Positions 34,049 through 44,263 of a stretch of 64,000 nt of DNA are shown piece by piece. The translations under genes were made by a program, and so were the position numbers. This DNA is from Vibrio azureus. Lineage in GTDB: Bacteria; Pseudomonadota; Gammaproteobacteria; Enterobacterales; Vibrionaceae. The notes under the pieces are model-generated. The model searched no databases. It saw only the letters and a program-made list of their open reading frames with translations, and was not told the DNA's origin. The stretch lies in assembly GCF_002849855.1 (NCBI RefSeq), contig NZ_CP018616.1:62001-126000 (forward strand), written 5' to 3'. The number at the start of each line of letters is the position of its first letter. Position 1 is the first letter of the stretch.

Positions 34049-34300
34049 CTACTTTTCAGCTAGCTTCGCTTCAAGTTCTGCTAGCTTGCTTTCCATCTCA
34101 GTAAGTTTTTGTCGCGTGCGCAGAAGCACTTGAGTTTGTACATCAAACTCTTCTCTGCTCACAACATCGAGTTTATTAAGTTGTCCTTGAATGACTTGGC
34201 GGACTTTCTGATCGACATCAGTGCCTAAATCTTTAACTGGCTGTGGCATTGAATCGTGAATTTGTTTAGCAATTTTTTCTAACTTCTTTGGGTCAAACAT
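34049..34300 (-). CDS. ubiK: ubiquinone biosynthesis accessory factor UbiK
   Basis: This 83-residue protein of the BMFP (YqiC) family has an N-terminal amphipathic part beginning [14 protein letters not shown] and a C-terminal coiled coil ([19 protein letters not shown]). UbiK binds UbiJ and membranes and helps aerobic ubiquinone synthesis. ATG at 34300 gives the family's usual N terminus, with GGAG about ten bases upstream. The frame open to 34330 is not used. It is a separate unit downstream of ilvC, not next to other ubi genes. Confidence 0.88.
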   Translation of the reverse strand: MFDPKKLEKIAKQIHDSMPQPVKDLGTDVDQKVRQVIQGQLNKLDVVSREEFDVQTQVLLRTRQKLTEMESKLAELEAKLAEK

Positions 34301-34387
34301 AGCGACTAAAGCTCCTTTTGATTTATTCATATTTTATGCAAATGATACGACAAAGTCGCCACCTTGATAGCAAAAAAGCCATGAAAA

Positions 34388-34413
34388 TAAAAAAAGGCCA
34401 CCGAAGTGGCCTT
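34388..34413 (-). terminator. terminator of the RND efflux operon
   Basis: The 8-bp stem AAGGCCAC (34394-34401) with GTGGCCTT (34406-34413) and tetraloop CGAA is followed on the minus strand by a run of T residues. It lies 20 bases after the permease stop. Confidence 0.8.
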
Positions 34414-34432
34414 GAGTGATTTACATCAATGA

Positions 34433-37400
34433 TTAGCTTTGCGGAGTTGCTTTCGCTTGATCAATTTTGACCAGTTCTTCCAGCTCATCATCTTCAACAA
34501 AAACCGGAATAGGCTTGTGTTGTTCTGCAAGGTAACTATAAATAACTGGCAGGACAAAGAGAGTGAACAGAGTACCAATGAATAGACCAGCTACGATGAC
34601 GACACCGATACTAAATCGCTGTGCTGCACCTGCACCTGAGGCAAATAATAGCGGGATTAAACCAGCAATCATCGCGGCAGTCGTCATTAAAATTGGCCGC
34701 AGTCGAACTTTAGCCGCTTCCATGACAGCATCGATTCTTGAGGCCTTTTTATGCAATTGTTCCTCTTTTGCTACCTCACAAATCAATATACCGTGCTTGG
34801 TAATCAGCCCCACAAGGGTGATAAGTCCAACTTGTGAGTAGATATTCATGGTTGTTGTGCCCCATGCCATTGCAATCAGAGCACCGCAAATTGCTAATGG
34901 GACGGAAACCATGATGACCAGTGGATCTCGAATCGATTCAAACTGTATTGCCAAGACAAGGAAAATAACGGCGAGCGCGAGGCCGAATGTTGCATATAGG
35001 GCACTTCCCTCCGTGACGTATTGACGAGCTTGACCATTAAAGTCATATCGATAGCCTTTCGGTAGAGAGCTGGCTACGTCGTTTTCAAACCAAGCAATTG
35101 CATCACCCATTGCTACTCCAGGGCCAGGAACGGCACCAACGGTTGCGGAATTGAGCTGATTGAAGTGAGGCAGGGAACGTGGTGCTGATTTGACTTCAAT
35201 ACTGACCAGTTCGGCTAGAGGTACAGAGGTGCCAGTCGACGTTTTTACGTAATACTGATTGATGCTGTCTGGGTTAAGTCGATTACTGCGTATTACCTGC
35301 GGAATAACTTCGTAGGAGCGACCATCTATATCCACTCGGTTAACATAGCCATCAGCCATCATTGTTCCTAGTGTGGCTCCGATCGACTGCATCGTAATGC
35401 CGTAGGCCCCCGCTTTATCTTTATTAATCTCAATATGCATTGTTGCCGAACCGAAGTTCAAATCAAGATCAGAGTAGACGAACATGCCGTTTTGCTGCAC
35501 TTTGCTCAACACGTCAGAGGCGACTTGAAATAAGCTTTCAAAGCTGTTCGGTGTTGTGATAACAAATTGCAAAGGGAGACCTGATGGTGAGCCAGGTAAC
35601 TCGGGTAATTGGAAGGTCGTCACTGACATAGCTGGAATATCTTGTACCATGCCATTTACCCTAGCCGCAACTTCAGCCTGACTGGCTTGACGATCTCCCC
35701 AAGGAACCAACGCCGCGAGACCAAAAGCTTGGTTAGAGTTTGGAACGCCCGCGAAAATTTGTGCGTATTTCACTTCTGGCTGCTCAACCAAGGTTTTGTT
35801 GACTTCATCCATGGTGTTTTGAATGTAGTCTAAGTTGGCATTGGCCGGTGCGGTACCCAGTAGCATGACCACGCCATTATCTTCTGCTGGGGCCAATTCG
35901 CTAGGGATAAACTTAAATAACACGGGAAGCGAAGCAAATACGATGACAGCAAAGCCAATCACTACTGGACGGTGTGCCATTACAGCCGTGAGCATTGCCG
36001 AATAGCGCTCAGCCATACGGTCAAGTAAGTAGTGAACGGTTGATTCAAATTTACTTGGCTTTTGGCTTGCGATAAGCATCTTCGAACACATCATTGGTGA
36101 GAGTGTTAAAGCGATGATCCCTGACACAAACACTGAACCTGCGAGAGTAAGGGCAAACTCTTTAAAGAGTGCTCCCGTGACTCCTCCCATGAGTGCAATT
36201 GGCGCATAGACCGCGCCCAAAGTTAACGTCATGGCGATAACGGGTAAAGCAATCTCTCGAGTACCTATGATCGCAGCGCGGAATGGACTCTCTCCTAACT
36301 TAATATGACGATCGACGTTTTCAAGTACCACAATGGCGTCATCAACCACGAGACCAATCGCCAGAACCATGGCAAGTAAGGTGAGCAGGTTCCACGAAAA
36401 GCCGAACATCTGCATCACCATGGCGACGCCAATCAAAGACAGAGGAATGGTGATAATAGGAATAAGTACGGCACGGAATGAACCAAGGAACAGTGTGATG
36501 ACAACTAAGACGATCACGGCAGCTTCAATGATGGTTTTTGCCACTTCTTCTATCGATGCATTGATGGCGATGGTGGAGTCATACATCACCGCCATTTCAA
36601 TGGTGTCAGGCATATTTCGCTCCAGTGAAGGGAGCAACTCAAGGACACCTTTGGCGATATTGATCGGGTTAGCGCTTGGTGCGGCATTGATCGCAGCGAC
36701 AACCGCTTCCTGACCGTTCGCAATTGCGCGATAAACATCATGGCTTTTCGCTAAATCTACTTTTGCAATATCACCAAGTCGAATGACTTGGCTATTTACG
36801 GTCGACACAACTAACTGAGCGAGCTCTTCTGGCGTGTTAGATTGTGTGTCAGCACTGCCGTTGTAGAGTACGAATTCGTTATTGGATTGACCGATCGCTG
36901 ATTGATAGTTGTTCGCGTTAAGGATATTGATGACATCCGTTGCGGCTAAATCAAAGGCCGCCATCTTAGCCGGATCGAGCCAGATTCGAAGTGCATATGG
37001 TAGGCCACCATACAAGTCTACTTTTGATACCCCTCCAACGGTAAACAATTGAGGTTTGATCACGCGCTCAAGATAATCGGTGATTTGACTTGAGTTAAGT
37101 GGTTCGCCATTTTCTGTCGGCGCGGCAGTAAAGCCAATATACAAGACGGCAGTATCTGAACCTGTCGACATTGTTACGGTTGGATCTTCAGCCTCTTTTG
37201 GTAGCTGAGAGCGGACCGAGTTGGTTTTCGCCAACACATCAGCCAAAGCGGCACTTGGGTTAGTATTGAGTTTCATGTAAACGGTAATCGTTGAACTACC
37301 CAATACGCTTTGTGACGTCATGAAGTCAATATTATCAGCTTGAGAAATGGCTTGCTCAAGAGGTTGAGTGATGAAACCTTGGATAAGGTCGGCACTTGCT

Positions 37401-37558
37401 CCATAGTACCCAGTAGATACAGTAACGACGGTATTGGTCATTTCTGGATACTGGCGCACCTGCATCTGGAATAACGCCTGCAGTCCAAGCAAGGCGATCA
37501 AAAAACTGATCGAAGCCGCTAGAACGGGACGTTTAATAAATATATCGGTAAAACGCAT
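34433..37558 (-). CDS. RND efflux permease (HAE1 family, MexI/AcrB-like)
   Basis: This 1041-residue inner-membrane pump is full length for the HAE1 family. Twelve transmembrane segments are expected in two halves, each followed by a large periplasmic loop. The proton-relay pair Asp-Asp (GLVVDDAIV) is at residues 406-407, and the matching Lys (ITKHGILICE) lies in the second half. A TTG at 37570 is open but ATG at 37558 has GGAG at good spacing. It is encoded 12 bases downstream of its adaptor gene. No TolC-like channel or regulator is adjacent, so the outer channel is presumably encoded elsewhere. Substrates cannot be told from sequence. Confidence 0.92.
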   Translation of the reverse strand: MRFTDIFIKRPVLAASISFLIALLGLQALFQMQVRQYPEMTNTVVTVSTGYYGASADLIQGFITQPLEQAISQADNIDFMTSQSVLGSSTITVYMKLNTNPSAALADVLAKTNSVRSQLPKEAEDPTVTMSTGSDTAVLYIGFTAAPTENGEPLNSSQITDYLERVIKPQLFTVGGVSKVDLYGGLPYALRIWLDPAKMAAFDLAATDVINILNANNYQSAIGQSNNEFVLYNGSADTQSNTPEELAQLVVSTVNSQVIRLGDIAKVDLAKSHDVYRAIANGQEAVVAAINAAPSANPINIAKGVLELLPSLERNMPDTIEMAVMYDSTIAINASIEEVAKTIIEAAVIVLVVITLFLGSFRAVLIPIITIPLSLIGVAMVMQMFGFSWNLLTLLAMVLAIGLVVDDAIVVLENVDRHIKLGESPFRAAIIGTREIALPVIAMTLTLGAVYAPIALMGGVTGALFKEFALTLAGSVFVSGIIALTLSPMMCSKMLIASQKPSKFESTVHYLLDRMAERYSAMLTAVMAHRPVVIGFAVIVFASLPVLFKFIPSELAPAEDNGVVMLLGTAPANANLDYIQNTMDEVNKTLVEQPEVKYAQIFAGVPNSNQAFGLAALVPWGDRQASQAEVAARVNGMVQDIPAMSVTTFQLPELPGSPSGLPLQFVITTPNSFESLFQVASDVLSKVQQNGMFVYSDLDLNFGSATMHIEINKDKAGAYGITMQSIGATLGTMMADGYVNRVDIDGRSYEVIPQVIRSNRLNPDSINQYYVKTSTGTSVPLAELVSIEVKSAPRSLPHFNQLNSATVGAVPGPGVAMGDAIAWFENDVASSLPKGYRYDFNGQARQYVTEGSALYATFGLALAVIFLVLAIQFESIRDPLVIMVSVPLAICGALIAMAWGTTTMNIYSQVGLITLVGLITKHGILICEVAKEEQLHKKASRIDAVMEAAKVRLRPILMTTAAMIAGLIPLLFASGAGAAQRFSIGVVIVAGLFIGTLFTLFVLPVIYSYLAEQHKPIPVFVEDDELEELVKIDQAKATPQS

Positions 37559-37570
37559 TGCGTGCTCCAA

Positions 37571-38680
37571 TTACAGTTTCGGTGTCGTCGCTGGTGTATC
37601 TAAAGCGTCGTTTTGCACTTCTTTGACTTTGACATCATTACTGAGACGGACTTGGCCAGAGGTGACTATTTTCTCACCATCTTTAATGCCATCAAGTACG
37701 TGTACTTTGTCACCTGTGCGCTCACCGGTTGTAATAACGACTTGTTTAACACGTAAATCGTCATTTTCATCTTTGTTAACGACGTAAACGGTGTTGCCGT
37801 ATAACGCATAACTGACCGCCGTCTGTGGTAAGACAATTTGATTTTTCAGTACGGGTAAAATGACTTTAGCGCGAGCAAACATACCACTACGTAGGCGGCC
37901 ATCACTATTTGGAATGCTGGCCTGAACTTGCACTAAGCCACTTTGGTAATTAACCGCAGGCTCAATAGCGGTGATGTTGCCATCAAACTTCACTTCTGGA
38001 TAAGCATCTACATTGATTTGTAAGGATTGTCCGAGTTTTAATTTTGACAGATCTGTTTGTGGAACTGTAAAACGAAAGCGCATGACACTGGTGTCTTCTA
38101 GGCGGACAACATTCGAGCCAGATTGAAGGAACTGACCTAAAAAGACATTACGCAGGCCGACTTTACCAGCAAAAGGCGCTTTAATTTGGCGTAACTCAAC
38201 TTGAGCTCGTAAGCTTTCAATATTGGCTTTTTGCGACAAGTAATTTGCTTGAGCTTCGTCGAAGGCTTCTTTAGAGATCGCTCCTGTTTTAATCAGGCCA
38301 CGATAGCGTTTGTACTTGCCTTCAGAGGCAGGGAGGGCAGCAAGTGCGCTATCAAGGTTGGCTTTTTGCACTTCTGAATCAAGTTCAACCAAGGTTTGAT
38401 CTTTCTCGACTTTGTCGCCCGACTCAAATTGAATGCTAGTGATAGTGCCGCTGTTCTCGCTTGCTAAAGTAACCCCTTGATTTGGTTCAATAAAGCCAAT
38501 TACATCAATGAAGGGAGTCCAATCTTCGCTGCTTGCGGTGGTGACAGTAATAGGAAATTCAGGCTCAGGTCGACTAGCAAGAAACTCCTCAGTTTTCATT
38601 TTTTTGAAGATGTTAAAGCCTATCACACTGCCAAACAGCAAGGTGGCGATAAGCAACATAAAGAAAGTCCACTTTTTCAT
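37571..38680 (-). CDS. RND periplasmic adaptor (membrane fusion protein)
   Basis: This 369-residue protein bridges the inner-membrane pump and an outer-membrane channel. It has an N-terminal membrane anchor (residues 4-25), and a barrel-sandwich (lipoyl) domain split around an alpha-hairpin (about residues 100-160, LDSALAALPASEGKYKRYRGL). Beta-barrel and membrane-proximal domains follow. There is no lipobox cysteine after the anchor, so it is anchored by a transmembrane helix rather than lipid. It heads the two-gene operon. Confidence 0.9.
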   Translation of the reverse strand: MKKWTFFMLLIATLLFGSVIGFNIFKKMKTEEFLASRPEPEFPITVTTASSEDWTPFIDVIGFIEPNQGVTLASENSGTITSIQFESGDKVEKDQTLVELDSEVQKANLDSALAALPASEGKYKRYRGLIKTGAISKEAFDEAQANYLSQKANIESLRAQVELRQIKAPFAGKVGLRNVFLGQFLQSGSNVVRLEDTSVMRFRFTVPQTDLSKLKLGQSLQINVDAYPEVKFDGNITAIEPAVNYQSGLVQVQASIPNSDGRLRSGMFARAKVILPVLKNQIVLPQTAVSYALYGNTVYVVNKDENDDLRVKQVVITTGERTGDKVHVLDGIKDGEKIVTSGQVRLSNDVKVKEVQNDALDTPATTPKL

Positions 38681-39087
38681 TCTTTTAAGAACTCCAAGTT
38701 AGTGTTGAATGATGGGGAAACCAACTATTTTCAAGGGTATTCTTTAGCGCTTTTGATTCTCTTTATTACGTTGCCAAAGAGTAAAGTGCTAAAGTATGTT
38801 TTCTCAATAAATGTGACGCTGACTTTTAACCACGCTTACGCACTTACTGCTATTGTGTAAGGGAGGTGTGTGTCCAATATTGAGCCAACATGTCATTGAT
38901 GACTCTACAGAATGCCAAATATAAGGTGACATGGTGCGTCCTTGCTGAGTGAACAGGTAGTCGTCATCTACATTCGCTGTATATCGTACGCTGTGCTATT
39001 AGATTGCACAAGTTAAACCTAAGCGTAGATTTCATGCGAACGCACCTTTATCATAGGCGCCCCAACTTTGATCCGCAGAGAATTTTT
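38681..39087. other. intergenic region between the RND operon and rep
   Basis: About 400 bases between divergent genes, which must carry promoters for both. I see no conserved small gene, tRNA or strong hairpin. Short frames here have no ribosome sites. Confidence 0.5.
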
Positions 39088-41103
39088 ATGAAGCTGAACC
39101 CTCGACAAGATGAAGCCGTGAAGTACGTCTCAGGACCGTGTTTGGTCCTTGCTGGCGCAGGCTCGGGCAAGACTCGAGTGATCACCAATAAAATTGCTTA
39201 TTTGGTTCAGCAATGTGGTTACAAGGCACGGAATATTGCTGCGGTTACCTTTACCAATAAAGCCGCACGTGAAATGAAAGAGCGTGTAGGTCAAACTCTG
39301 GGTAAAGCCGAATCCAAAGGCTTGATGGTGTCTACTTTTCATACACTTGGCTTGAATATCATCAAAAGAGAATATAAGCAGCTTGGACTGAAAGCTGGGT
39401 TCTCATTATTTGATGATCAAGATCAGTTGGCCTTGCTCAAGGAATTAACGGAGCAGCAGCTGGACGGGGATAAGGATTTATTACGGCAGTTGCTGAGCTG
39501 TATTTCCAACTGGAAAAATGACATGTTGACTCCAGAGCAAGTAAAAGCAGTCGCTCAAGGTGAACAGCAGCAACTTTTTGCGTTTTGTTTTGAGATGTAT
39601 CAGAAACAGATGAAAGCGTACAACGCTCTCGACTTTGATGATCTCATTTCACTGCCAGTACAACTTTTACGTACTAACCAAGAAGTTCGTCAACGATGGC
39701 AGAATCGGATCCGTTATTTGCTGGTGGATGAATATCAAGATACCAATACGAGCCAATACGACTTGGTTAAACTGATCGTGGGTGAGAGAGGGCGTTTAAC
39801 TGTCGTTGGTGACGATGATCAATCTATTTACTCATGGCGTGGAGCTAAGCCACAGAACTTAGTTTTGTTAGGCGAAGATTACCCTAATCTACGCTTGATA
39901 AAACTGGAGCAAAATTATCGCTCGACCAGTCGTATTTTGCGTGCAGCCAATATTTTGATTGCCAATAACCCACACGTTTACGAAAAGTCACTTTTTTCGG
40001 AAATCCCCGATGGTGAAAAACTTAAAGTGCTATTGGCAAAGAACGAAGAGCACGAAGCTGAGCGAGTGACGGGAGAGTTGATCGCTCATAAATTTCTCAA
40101 CCGAACCGACTATAAAGATTACGCAATTTTGTATCGAGGGAATCATCAATCGCGTCTAATTGAAAAATCTTTGATGCAAAACCGAGTGCCGTACAAGCTT
40201 TCGGGAGGAACCTCATTTTTTGCTCGTGCTGAAATTAAAGACATTATGGCCTACTTGCGTGTGTTGGTGAACCCAGACGATGACAATGCTTTTTTACGTA
40301 TTGTGAATACCCCACGTCGGGAAATAGGGCCAGTGACGTTAGAGAAGTTGGGGAGTTATGCCAATATGCGCGGTAAAAGCTTGTTTGCCGCCAGCTTTGA
40401 AATGGGCTTGGAACAGCATTTATCAGGACGTGGTCTTGAGAGCTTGCGTCGTTTCACTCAGTGGCTAGTCGCGATTGCTGATCAAGCAGAACGTGGCGAT
40501 ACCGTTGAAGCGGTTCGGTCATTGGTTCGTGATATTCATTATGAAGATTGGTTATACGAAACGTCTGCCAGCCCAAAAGCCGCTGAAATGCGAATGAAAA
40601 ATGTATCAGATTTATATTCATGGATTGTGGCCGACCTTGAAGGTGATAATTACGACCAAGAAGAAAAGTCGCTGAAAGAAGTGGTTCAACGTTTGACTCT
40701 GCGTGACATTATGGAACGTGGAGAAGAAGATGAAGACAGCGACGCGGTTCAGTTAATGACTTTGCATGCCTCAAAGGGGTTAGAATTTCCTTACGTGTAT
40801 CTGATTGGCTCGGAAGAGGGGATCTTACCTCACCAAACCAGTATCGATGAGGATAATGTCGAAGAAGAGCGGCGCTTAATGTACGTGGGGATTACGCGAG
40901 CTCAACGCGAGCTGACTTTTACTATGTGTAAAGAGCGACGACAATTTGGCGAATTACTTAAGCCAACACAAAGCCGATTTCTTGATGAACTGCCGTTTGA
41001 TGATGTGGAATGGGAAATTAACAAAAAGCCAGTTTCCCAAGAAGAGCGTATGGCCAAAGGGCAAGCACACATTGCTAATTTGAAAGCGATGTTTAAAAAG
41101 TAA
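39088..41103 (+). CDS. rep: ATP-dependent DNA helicase Rep
   Basis: This 671-residue SF1A 3'-5' helicase moves with the replisome and clears proteins such as RNA polymerase. Walker A AGAGSGKT is at residues 22-29. Motif II DEYQDT, motif [23 protein letters not shown] and motif [11 protein letters not shown] follow in order. The C-terminal [18 protein letters not shown] region matches E. coli Rep (673). ATG at 39088 is chosen from the conserved N terminus MKLNPRQ; the earlier frame (39004) has no support. It is convergent with the cytochrome c5 gene. Confidence 0.95.
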   Translation: MKLNPRQDEAVKYVSGPCLVLAGAGSGKTRVITNKIAYLVQQCGYKARNIAAVTFTNKAAREMKERVGQTLGKAESKGLMVSTFHTLGLNIIKREYKQLGLKAGFSLFDDQDQLALLKELTEQQLDGDKDLLRQLLSCISNWKNDMLTPEQVKAVAQGEQQQLFAFCFEMYQKQMKAYNALDFDDLISLPVQLLRTNQEVRQRWQNRIRYLLVDEYQDTNTSQYDLVKLIVGERGRLTVVGDDDQSIYSWRGAKPQNLVLLGEDYPNLRLIKLEQNYRSTSRILRAANILIANNPHVYEKSLFSEIPDGEKLKVLLAKNEEHEAERVTGELIAHKFLNRTDYKDYAILYRGNHQSRLIEKSLMQNRVPYKLSGGTSFFARAEIKDIMAYLRVLVNPDDDNAFLRIVNTPRREIGPVTLEKLGSYANMRGKSLFAASFEMGLEQHLSGRGLESLRRFTQWLVAIADQAERGDTVEAVRSLVRDIHYEDWLYETSASPKAAEMRMKNVSDLYSWIVADLEGDNYDQEEKSLKEVVQRLTLRDIMERGEEDEDSDAVQLMTLHASKGLEFPYVYLIGSEEGILPHQTSIDEDNVEEERRLMYVGITRAQRELTFTMCKERRQFGELLKPTQSRFLDELPFDDVEWEINKKPVSQEERMAKGQAHIANLKAMFKK

Positions 41104-41149
41104 ACGACAATGCAACGTTTACTTTTGCCTCGCTAGCGCGCTTGTATTC

Positions 41150-41188
41150 GGACAAGCTTCTTGGTGTTTTCTAAATCGAAGCTTGTCC
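41150..41188. other. 11-bp inverted repeat between rep and the cytochrome gene
   Basis: GGACAAGCTTC (41150-41160) pairs with GAAGCTTGTCC (41178-41188). It has no T-run. It lies between convergent genes and may act as a transcript 3' end. Confidence 0.5.
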
Positions 41189-41223
41189 AGTTATTAGGTG
41201 TTGATTATCTTAGGCGTTAACTA

Positions 41224-41631
41224 TTAAAGCCCTTCGATCATGTGATCAATCGCGGCAATAATTTCATCGTCTGAACAGTCCATGCAGGTTCCTTTAGCAG
41301 GCATAGCGTTAAAGCCTTGGATAGCATGATTGGTGAGCACGTCTTTTCCTTGAGCAATCCGTGGTGCCCAATCTGCGGCATCGCCAGTCTTAGGTGCGCC
41401 ACTGACACCTGTTGAGTGACAAGCAACACAATACGTACTATAAACCGACGCCCCATCCCTAGGCCCTGAAGGTGTTTCTACTACAGGAAGAGCACCAGCC
41501 AGATAAACATCACCGACGGGTTTGATGCGCTCGGCAATCGCATCGTATTCATCTTGGCTGATTTTTGCAGCCAATGCTGAACTAGAAAAAGCTAAGGCAG
41601 CGAACAAAACGCTGATCATTTTTCGTGACAT
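41224..41631 (-). CDS. periplasmic cytochrome c5
   Basis: This 135-residue class I c-type cytochrome, of the c5 group, carries electrons in the periplasm. The signal peptide ends with the SSALA / AK region. The haem motif is CVACH with axial Met in FNAMPAKG, and the C-terminal Cys-x-x-Cys (CMDC) that characterises c5 is present. ATG at 41631 and 41637 are both possible starts. It has its own unit. The link to a particular oxidase is not shown. Confidence 0.88.
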   Translation of the reverse strand: MSRKMISVLFAALAFSSSALAAKISQDEYDAIAERIKPVGDVYLAGALPVVETPSGPRDGASVYSTYCVACHSTGVSGAPKTGDAADWAPRIAQGKDVLTNHAIQGFNAMPAKGTCMDCSDDEIIAAIDHMIEGL

Positions 41632-41912
41632 ATCCATATACCCACTTCACATTCCTGAGATAAGCGGATGGCTTATCTGCTGTGTACTTATTATATGATT
41701 AGAACCTTGAGAAAAGTTTGCGTTAAGTTGACTTGTTCGCTGATAAATGGAAGTGTCAATCAACACAAAACATCCAATAATTGTATCCCGTTAAGTTGCT
41801 GCAATAAACAACAACTTATTCATGACAGGGCGTGAATCACACCAAAACCTCTCTTTAAAGACGAATAACTGTCGAAAAAGAGACCAAACGATAAAAAAAG
41901 TAAAAAAAGTAC
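41632..41912. other. intergenic region upstream of the tRNA operon
   Basis: About 280 AT-rich bases between the cytochrome gene start and the tRNA promoter. The A-rich tract at 41890-41910 may act as an UP element. I see no coding frame. Confidence 0.5.
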
Positions 41913-41941
41913 TAGACGGCATAGTGTGATATCCGTATTAT
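41913..41941 (+). promoter_or_regulatory. tRNA operon promoter
   Basis: A -35-like TAGACG (41913-41918) and -10-like TATTAT (41936-41941) are 17 bases apart. An A-tract upstream and a GC-rich discriminator (CCACTCCGCCG) lie 22 bases before the first tRNA, typical of a stringently controlled tRNA promoter. Confidence 0.6.
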
Positions 41942-41962
41942 TCCACTCCGCCGATAGGGTAT

Positions 41963-42039
<77 letters not shown>

Positions 42040-42070
42040 TTCCCGGAGGAACATATCGGTAAAAATTAAT

Positions 42071-42147
42071 GGTGGCTATAGCTCAGTTGGTAGAGCCCTG
42101 GATTGTGATTCCGGTTGTCGCGAGTTCGAGTCTCGTTAGCCACCCCA
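42071..42147 (+). tRNA. tRNA-His (GTG anticodon), copy 1
   Basis: 77 bases including the extra 5' G (G-1) typical of tRNA-His, anticodon loop ATTGTGATT, and encoded CCA. It is identical to the copy at 42336-42412. Confidence 0.96.
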
Positions 42148-42215
42148 TTCATTCCTTTGTGAATGATAGAGGGAGTAGACACTTCCTATCTTTGTAAGAA
42201 AGATAAAACTTATGT

Positions 42216-42292
<77 letters not shown>

Positions 42293-42335
42293 CTATTACG
42301 TTTATGGCCAAAAGGCGGTAAACACTAAAATTGAT

Positions 42336-42412
42336 GGTGGCTATAGCTCAGTTGGTAGAGCCCTGGATTGTGATTCCGGTTGTCGCGAGTTCGAGTCTCG
42401 TTAGCCACCCCA
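42336..42412 (+). tRNA. tRNA-His (GTG anticodon), copy 2
   Basis: Identical in sequence to copy 1 at 42071-42147, including the encoded CCA and G-1. Confidence 0.96.
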
Positions 42413-42476
42413 TTAATTAAGGTGACTTCTTAGTTGAAGTATCCAGTCTGATTTCAGAGAATCAGCGAATACAGTT

Positions 42477-42553
<77 letters not shown>

Positions 42554-42561
42554 CTATTGAG

Positions 42562-42590
42562 AGCCTCAGTCGAAAGACTGGGGCTTTTTT
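42562..42590 (+). terminator. tRNA operon terminator
   Basis: Stem AGCCTCAGT with ACTGGGGCT (42562-42570, 42576-42584) followed by six T residues, nine bases after the last tRNA. A second T-tailed hairpin lies at 42682-42709. Confidence 0.85.
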
Positions 42591-42681
42591 ACATTTAAAA
42601 TTTAGTAATATGCTCACAATGTGTTCTAACGCGCCACATCGTGTTCTAACGTACTACATTCCTTGCACCGGCTGTTACTTT

Positions 42682-42712
42682 AAAGCCTCGATAGTAATAT
42701 CGAGGTTTTATT
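42682..42712 (+). terminator. second terminator-like hairpin after the tRNA operon
   Basis: An AAAGCCTCGATA arm pairs with TATCGAGGTTT, followed by TTATTGCTTT. It may catch readthrough from the tRNA operon. Confidence 0.5.
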
Positions 42713-42783
42713 GCTTTCTAGAGTTGCCAGCGTCAAATTAGGGCTTATCGTTAATCAGTTGTGAGTAAAACTCGCTCAAGGTA

Positions 42784-42832
42784 CAGCTTAATAGGCTTTT
42801 GGTTACCCATGATCCTAAAGCCTATTAAGCTG
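42784..42832. repeat. perfect 16-bp inverted repeat
   Basis: CAGCTTAATAGGCTTT (42784-42799) is the exact reverse complement of 42817-42832, with a 17-base loop. It lacks a T-run on either side. It lies 29 bases beyond the stop of the minus-strand HAD gene. Confidence 0.7.
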
Positions 42833-42860
42833 CTCAGGTTGAATTACTTCCGCTTAACGC

Positions 42861-43583
42861 TTAAACAATTGAGGTGAGTAATTGGCTTAACTGCGTGGTT
42901 TTTCGCACCTCAAAGTTTGGGACGATCTCTGTGGCATTTTTTTCACCTGATGCATTTATCCATACACTGACAATGCCCATCTGATTTGCTCCGGCAATAT
43001 CTGCTGGCAATGAGTCCCCGACATGGATAGCTTCTTCGGCTGTGACATTGGCTAACCTTAATGCTTTTTGAAAAATACTGGCTGCAGGTTTTTCTTCGGG
43101 CTCTTCACCACCAACAATAATATGGTCAACCCAATCTTGCATCTCGACAGCCTTAAGCTTAGGGTGCTGGGAAAATATAGGCCCGTTGGTGATCACCACT
43201 AGTGTGTAGTCAGCACGAAGTTTTTTCAGCATATCTTTGACTCCTGGGAAGAAATCAAAGGCATTCATGCGTGCAGTATTGAAAAACTGTTGAGTTTGTT
43301 CAGCTTGCTCGGCATTAATATGAATGTTTTGCTCAGCCAAAATCGTTTGAATGAGACCACAGCGGAAGGCGTTCTCATCGGGGAGCAAAGAGGCCAGTTG
43401 AGGAAATTCGTGATTAAGCTTTTTATATACACCTTGTAAGTAGCGCACCACAAAAGCCTGCGGATCATTGATACTTGGGTGACTTTGTTTGATCCAGTTT
43501 GCCAGTTCTTGCCCAGCAATCTTATCGGCTTGCGCAGTACCACACAGGGTTTCATCCATATCAAAAAAAATGGCTTTTAGCAC
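42861..43583 (-). CDS. HAD-family hydrolase (subfamily IA phosphatase)
   Basis: This 240-residue haloacid-dehalogenase-type phosphatase has motif I FFDMDETL (nucleophile Asp 8, acid/base Asp 10). Motif II is VVITNG, motif III Lys is near EEKPAASIF, and motif IV is HVGDSLPADIAGA. The helical cap between motifs I and II is subfamily IA. It resembles phosphatases acting on sugar or nucleotide phosphates, but the substrate is unknown. GTG at 43583 with GGAG eight bases upstream is preferred over the GTG at 43601, which has no ribosome site. Confidence 0.85.
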   Translation of the reverse strand: MLKAIFFDMDETLCGTAQADKIAGQELANWIKQSHPSINDPQAFVVRYLQGVYKKLNHEFPQLASLLPDENAFRCGLIQTILAEQNIHINAEQAEQTQQFFNTARMNAFDFFPGVKDMLKKLRADYTLVVITNGPIFSQHPKLKAVEMQDWVDHIIVGGEEPEEKPAASIFQKALRLANVTAEEAIHVGDSLPADIAGANQMGIVSVWINASGEKNATEIVPNFEVRKTTQLSQLLTSIV

Positions 43584-44263
43584 TTTAACTTCTCCACTCA
43601 CATTTTGTTCTTATCCTTCGATTATCTCTCATTGTCAGCAAAATGACAGCTTCATATATTTATATCCAAGTAATCTCAAAAAAACTCTGAATCATGCTTC
43701 TTGAGACTACTTGAGTATAGAAGTAAATGAAATATCGCTGACAGATGCTAGCTTTAGGGTGTTTTTAGAGTGAATAAATACCAAGGTTCATCGACTAAAT
43801 AATTCTTTGCTAAGTTCCTCACGTTTACTCTTTGTGCTCTATTTCAGTGTCTAATGCTAAAAATTTAAAATTTATCTTGTTTATTTATCTCTTTAAAGCG
43901 ATATATATAGAATATTGAATTAATATTTTTTATTTAATTAGATTAAAAATAGGTACTCTAAAGCGGTTTTCTTAGCTGATCGAGTAGAGTTTAGCACTTT
44001 TTTTGCAAAAAAATCAGCATAAAGCATGGTGTGTATGTGAGTGGTTAAATATGGGAATATGAATTTATATTCATTTTTAATGCTTTAAATGGAATAAAAA
44101 TCAGTTTATCTGGTTTATTTCTTGCTTTTGCTTGAAGTATTTGTTAAATTGTCAGCACATTAAGATTTCAGAGTATTATTCTGAGTTTGAACGGATTCAT
44201 TCTGGTGGTCTTAGAGCGTAATTGTTCTGAGAAGAGGCCACCGACAAGGTAGTAGAGGTCGAA
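43584..44263. other. AT-rich 680-base intergenic region
   Basis: No gene is seen between the HAD gene and the ABC transporter operon, which diverge. The region is AT-rich and contains a Vibrio palindrome at 43661-43719. It must carry the ABC operon promoter; I could not pick one with confidence. Confidence 0.6.
43661..43719. repeat. Vibrio-type intergenic palindrome
   Basis: A TATATCCAAGTAATCTCAA arm (43661-43679) and the TTGAGACTACTTGAGTATA arm (43701-43719) form an imperfect 19-bp stem with a 21-base centre. The arms share the core TATA(C)CCAAGTNACCTCAA with the copy at 54205-54281. Confidence 0.7.

Noticed and set aside
43661..43719. Possible integron attC site or mobile-element end
   Set aside because: The arms match the chromosomal palindrome family seen at two other sites; there is no integrase, cassette or target duplication in view.
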